Origin: an uncultured Bacilli bacterium | GTDB lineage: Bacteria > Bacillota_I > Bacilli_A > RF39 > UBA660 | Assembly: GCA_934086935.1 (NCBI GenBank) | Contig: CAKOIQ010000021.1 | Span: 1 to 16,916 of the forward strand | Length of the DNA: 16,916 nucleotides | Reading direction: 5' to 3' | Part shown: in pieces, positions 14,290 to 16,916 of the stretch | Layout of the letters: every line of letters starts with the position of its first letter | Position numbering within the stretch: the stretch's first letter is position 1 | Notes under the pieces: generated by a model | The model's database searches: none | Told to the model about the DNA's origin: nothing | Seen by the model: only the letters and a program-made list of their open reading frames with translations | Position numbers and translations under genes: made by a program

Positions 14290-15669
14290 ATGAAGTATGA
14301 TGTTTTAATAATCGGATGTGGACCTGCAGGTATTTTTTCTGCACTAGAACTTTTAAAAAATAAACCTAACTTAAAAATAGCTATGTTTGACAAAGGAAGA
14401 AATATTAAAATAAGAAAATGTCCTAAAGCTAAATTAGGTAAATGTGCGGGATGCATTCCTTGTAACATATCTTGTGGTTGGGGTGGTGCTGGTGCTTTCT
14501 CTGATGGCAAATTATCCTTAAATAAAGATGTTGGAGGTTGGTTAGAAGATTACCTTGGTAGTGACAAATTAAATGAATACATCAAATACGTAGATGATAT
14601 TTATTTAGATTATGGTGCTACTAAAGAAGTAATTTATAATCAAAAATTTGCTGATGATTTTGCCAATAAATGTACTGCTAATAATCTAAAATTAGTAAAA
14701 TGTCCAGTTAGACACCTAGGTACTGAAAAAACGCAAATAATCATGGATAAAATGTATGAAACAATTAAAAATCATAAAAATGTTGAAATATATGACCTTG
14801 CCGATGCCATTGATATAGATTTAGATAAAGAAAAAAAAGTAATTATTGATATTAATGGAACCACAAAAGAATTCATTGGCGATAATGTTATTTTAGCTGT
14901 TGGTCGTAGTGGATCCGAATGGCTTCAAAATACATGTAAAAAACACAATTTACCGATTGAAGGAAACCAAATAGATATTGGTGTTAGAGTTGAACTACCA
15001 AGATCTATAACTGATTTTTTAACTAACGAATTATATGAATTTAAAATATATAATACTTCAAAAACAACTGATAACATCGTTCGAACATTTTGTATGAATC
15101 CTGGTGGATTTGTTAGTCAAGAAAATTATGATGATAATATTGCCGTTGTTAATGGTCATTCATTTAAAGATGTTAAAAGTAATAATACTAACTTTGCTTT
15201 ATTAGTATCAGCTAATTTTACTGAACCATTTGACGAACCTATTAAATATGGTAAATACATTGCTGAACTTTCAAATATGTTAACTGGTGGTAAAATTATG
15301 GTTCAAAGACTAAAAGATTTAAAACAAGGTAAACGTTCAACCTATAATAAAATGAAAAAATTGTGTTATGAACCAACATTAAAAGATGCAATTCCTGGTG
15401 ATTTATCATTTGTTCTACCACATCGTATTTTAATTGCGCTTTTAGAAACTCTAGAAGCATTAGATAAAGTATGTCCTGGTATTAATGGAGATTCAACAAT
15501 TCTTTATGGTGTTGAAGTAAAATTTTATTCTACTAAAGTAAAAGTAAATAATAATTTAAAAACAAAAATAGATGGTGTTTATGCTATTGGTGACGGTGCT
15601 GGTATTACAAGAGGCTTAATTCAAGCATCAATCAGTGGTGTTATAGCCGCAAGAGATATTTTAAAATGA
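14290..15669 (+). CDS. FAD-dependent oxidoreductase (COG2509-like) with Cys cluster
   Basis: This is a 459-aa flavoprotein. The Rossmann motif DVLIIGCGPAG (4-14) binds FAD, and the C-terminal GVYAIGDGAGITRGL block completes the site. Between residues 44 and 62 lie five cysteines: Cys44, Cys52, Cys55, Cys58 and Cys62, with the last four spaced CxxCxxCxxxC, the spacing of many 4Fe-4S sites, directly followed by GWGGAGAFSDGKL. The GGAGAFSDGKL block is what I recall as typical of the uncharacterised dehydrogenase group COG2509. Reaction and partner are unknown. It ends in TGA overlapping the ATG of the next gene (ATGA), so the two are translationally coupled. Confidence 0.88.
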   Translation: MKYDVLIIGCGPAGIFSALELLKNKPNLKIAMFDKGRNIKIRKCPKAKLGKCAGCIPCNISCGWGGAGAFSDGKLSLNKDVGGWLEDYLGSDKLNEYIKYVDDIYLDYGATKEVIYNQKFADDFANKCTANNLKLVKCPVRHLGTEKTQIIMDKMYETIKNHKNVEIYDLADAIDIDLDKEKKVIIDINGTTKEFIGDNVILAVGRSGSEWLQNTCKKHNLPIEGNQIDIGVRVELPRSITDFLTNELYEFKIYNTSKTTDNIVRTFCMNPGGFVSQENYDDNIAVVNGHSFKDVKSNNTNFALLVSANFTEPFDEPIKYGKYIAELSNMLTGGKIMVQRLKDLKQGKRSTYNKMKKLCYEPTLKDAIPGDLSFVLPHRILIALLETLEALDKVCPGINGDSTILYGVEVKFYSTKVKVNNNLKTKIDGVYAIGDGAGITRGLIQASISGVIAARDILK

Positions 15670-16202
15670 AAAGCATATACATAATTATTTCAAACTCTGG
15701 ATCGTTAGTATCAAAAACTTTAAAATATTTTACTAAGGAAGAGTATGTACACGTTACAATATCCATAGATAAAAATTTAGAAAATGCCTATTCATTTGGC
15801 CGTAAATACACTTATATCCCTTTGCCTGGAGGCTTAATAAACGAATACTATGAACGTAGATGTAAACATTTTTCTAAATCAAAAATAAAAGTATACGAAT
15901 TAGATATAACTAACAAACAATATAATGATCTAAAAGATGATTTAAAAAATAATTACATTAAATATAAAAGTAAATATAAATATAACGTATTGGGTTTATT
16001 ATATATTAAAAGAAAAAAAGTAAAACATCGTAAATTTCATTATTGTTGTAGTCAATTTTGTGGAAAAATATTAAGTGAAAATGGTATTCTTTCCTTTGAT
16101 AAAGATTATTCACTTTTAGAACCAAAAGACTTCTTTAATTTAGATAATGTTATTTATGAAGGTTCTACCTTAGATTATTTAAACAAAGAAAAAGGATTTT
16201 AA
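15666..16202 (+). CDS. YiiX-like permuted NlpC/P60 (papain-fold) protein
   Basis: This 178-aa protein has the order of the permuted NlpC/P60 (YiiX/LRAT-like) fold: an early His in YVHVTIS (His29) with an AYSFGRK strand after it, then the Cys block HYCCSQFCGK (125-134), with Cys128 of CSQF as the probable nucleophile. Known members of the broader fold cleave or transfer amide, ester or thioester bonds, for example in peptidoglycan or lipids. There is no signal peptide, so it is probably cytoplasmic. It is very Lys/Tyr-rich in the middle (95-124). It shares ATGA with the FAD gene and has no ribosome site of its own, indicating coupled translation. The substrate is not visible. Confidence 0.8.
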   Translation: MKSIYIIISNSGSLVSKTLKYFTKEEYVHVTISIDKNLENAYSFGRKYTYIPLPGGLINEYYERRCKHFSKSKIKVYELDITNKQYNDLKDDLKNNYIKYKSKYKYNVLGLLYIKRKKVKHRKFHYCCSQFCGKILSENGILSFDKDYSLLEPKDFFNLDNVIYEGSTLDYLNKEKGF

Positions 16203-16214
16203 CAATCCTTTTTC
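16188..16214. terminator. Bidirectional terminator holding two overlapping stop codons
   Basis: An 11-bp stem, GAAAAAGGATT (16188-16198) with AATCCTTTTTC (16204-16214), with loop TTAAC. The + strand gene stops at TAA 16200-16202 and the minus-strand gene stops at 16199-16201; both lie in the loop. Confidence 0.88.
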
Positions 16215-16558
16215 TTTTTAGATAAACATCCCTTTAAAGTATCAACTATCGAAAGAGCATCTTCTTCTGCTTTATTATAATCACTATAACTTTTAAACAT
16301 TTCCCATGTTTCTTTATGATTTAAAGGTCTAAAATTAAAATCTAATAACGCCATAGTTTCATCATCACTATAATAAATTCCCTTATTATTTTGATTAAAT
16401 GCTACTATCATACCATTATTATCAATAAATTCTTCATGACATAAATCATATAATCCTTTAGGTATATGTCTTTCTAAACTTTCTCCATCAATTCTTCTAA
16501 TAAAATATACATCATACTCTTCAGAATAATAATAAGCATATTGTACTCTCATCATCAT
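16199..16558 (-). CDS. Hypothetical 119-aa protein
   Basis: The frame begins with three ATG codons in a row (16558, 16555, 16552); GGTGAT 5 nt before the first favours that one. The protein is acidic in its first part (SEEYDVYFIRRIDGESLERHIP), contains an aromatic YYY near residue 9, and ends in a Lys-rich GCLSKKKKDC tail. There is no signal peptide and no membrane segment. I do not recognise the family and see no catalytic motif. It converges with the YiiX-like gene, sharing 4 nt and a terminator, and follows the phosphoketolase gene, from which it is separated by a terminator; its promoter is at 16564-16608. Confidence 0.7.
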   Translation of the reverse strand: MMMRVQYAYYYSEEYDVYFIRRIDGESLERHIPKGLYDLCHEEFIDNNGMIVAFNQNNKGIYYSDDETMALLDFNFRPLNHKETWEMFKSYSDYNKAEEDALSIVDTLKGCLSKKKKDC

Positions 16559-16563
16559 AATAC

Positions 16564-16608
16564 ATCACCCGTAAAAAGTATATTACTGTATGAATCTAAA
16601 AATATCAA
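16564..16608 (-). promoter_or_regulatory. Promoter and ribosome site of the 119-aa gene
   Basis: On the minus strand TTGATA (16603-16608), a 17-nt spacer, then TAATAT (16580-16585), or an overlapping TATACT (16577-16582). GGTGAT (16564-16569) follows 7 nt after TATACT, so the leader is again short. Confidence 0.55.
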
Positions 16609-16609
16609 C

Positions 16610-16635
16610 AAAAAAAGAATTATTAAAATTCTTTT
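16610..16635 (-). terminator. Terminator of the phosphoketolase gene
   Basis: AAAAGAATT (16613-16621) pairs with AATTCTTTT (16627-16635) over a 5-nt loop; a T-run follows on the minus strand (16610-16616). The phosphoketolase stop codon (16623-16625) is in the loop. Confidence 0.8.
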
Positions 16636-16916
16636 CCGTGCCATTTAAAATTAACTACTTCAGGAATATCTAATCCATTTTCTCTAATATACTCATTATG
16701 ATAATCTAAAGTATCTAAACATTTCTTTTGTAAAGATTTCTTTCTATTAGAGTTTATTTTAGTGTATTTTAAAACATCTAAAACTAAATGATATCTATCT
16801 AACTTATTTACTACTCTCATATCAAAAGGAGTTGTAATTGTTCCTTCTTCTGTATATCCATGAACATGCATATTTTGATTAACTCTCTTATATGTTAATT
16901 GATGAATTAAATGTGG
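16623..16916 (-). CDS. xfp: Phosphoketolase, C-terminal part (5' end outside window)
   Basis: The frame stays open to the right edge, giving 97 residues. The stretch starting PHLIHQLTYKRVNQN, then HVHGYTEEGTITTPFDMRV, matches the end of the C-terminal domain of xylulose-5-phosphate/fructose-6-phosphate phosphoketolase, a thiamine-diphosphate enzyme that cleaves its substrate with phosphate to acetyl phosphate. The family is about 790-830 aa, so only the final eighth is seen and the cofactor sites lie outside the window. The last residues (VVNFKWHGKEF) fit the usual end (IxxWxW). Its presence suggests heterolactic or bifid-type sugar breakdown with acetyl phosphate formation. It is cytoplasmic and closed by its own terminator; an ATG at 16869-16871 is internal, not the start. 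Confidence 0.92.
   Translation of the reverse strand, partial: PHLIHQLTYKRVNQNMHVHGYTEEGTITTPFDMRVVNKLDRYHLVLDVLKYTKINSNRKKSLQKKCLDTLDYHNEYIRENGLDIPEVVNFKWHGKEF

Noticed and set aside
14232..14510. A 92-codon open frame on the minus strand
   Set aside because: It lies over the start of the FAD oxidoreductase, whose flavin-binding and Cys motifs are coded on the other strand; it is Pro/His-rich and looks like an antisense shadow.
1..16916. Mycoplasma-type genetic code
   Set aside because: TGA is used as a real stop (15667-15669) and Trp is encoded by TGG, for example in the CapA HWG motif.
1..16916. CRISPR array, insertion sequence, tRNA, rRNA or phage genes
   Set aside because: No regularly spaced repeats, transposase or integrase motifs, or cloverleaf-type GC-rich segments were seen.

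Overview
The window is very AT-rich, with A/T-heavy codon choice, strong AAGGAG-type or GGTGAT-type ribosome sites, TATAAT promoters (often extended TGnTATAAT) and tightly packed genes. TGG encodes Trp and TGA is used as a stop (15667-15669), so the code is standard rather than the Mycoplasma code. With the gene families present (phosphoketolase, MMPL pump with an LxxG-heptad secreted partner, D-aspartate ligase plus aspartate racemase, YiiX-like hydrolase), this points to a low-GC Firmicute of the Bacilli/Erysipelotrichia/RF39 type, probably host-associated. That lineage call is inference; no rRNA or tRNA gene is present to fix it.

Left part (1-6110): the 3' end of an unknown + strand gene, a 125-aa hypothetical protein, then a minus-strand operon of an MMPL/RND-type exporter (3269-5326), its exported LxxG-heptad partner (1515-3266) and a DUF308/HdeD-like membrane protein (934-1500), closed by a directional terminator. 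A TetR-family regulator (5502-6071) is divergent to this operon, and the intergenic region carries two near-identical AACACwTTGTTA boxes 32 bp apart, a likely shared operator.

Middle (6110-8645): a membrane-anchored XRE/HTH protein with an extracellular domain (7138-8223), followed by a secreted protein (6318-7109) with clearly higher GC and no ATG after its ribosome site. Upstream is a 41-codon basic small protein gene (8308-8433) with its own ribosome site, promoter and terminator.

Right part (8583-11256): two overlapping + strand genes encode an E2/CAT-fold acyltransferase-like protein whose HxxxDG histidine is Glu (8646-9506) and an acyl-adenylate/acyl-CoA ligase (9475-11223); this is the best candidate for an undescribed pathway. 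Facing it, a minus-strand operon encodes a D-aspartate ligase-like ATP-grasp enzyme, an Asp/Glu racemase and a membrane-anchored CapA-type protein. Together these could make D-Asp and attach it in cell-wall peptides, implying that the organism has a peptidoglycan wall with D-Asp bridges.

Far right (14264-16916): a divergent promoter region, a COG2509-like FAD oxidoreductase with a CxxCxxCxxxC cluster, a translationally coupled permuted NlpC/P60 (YiiX-like) protein, a 119-aa hypothetical protein, and the C-terminal end of a phosphoketolase running off the window.

Two window-wide habits stand out. Several stop codons sit inside terminator hairpins. Several genes have a TATAAT-like -10 only 6-8 nt before the Shine-Dalgarno, predicting very short leaders.
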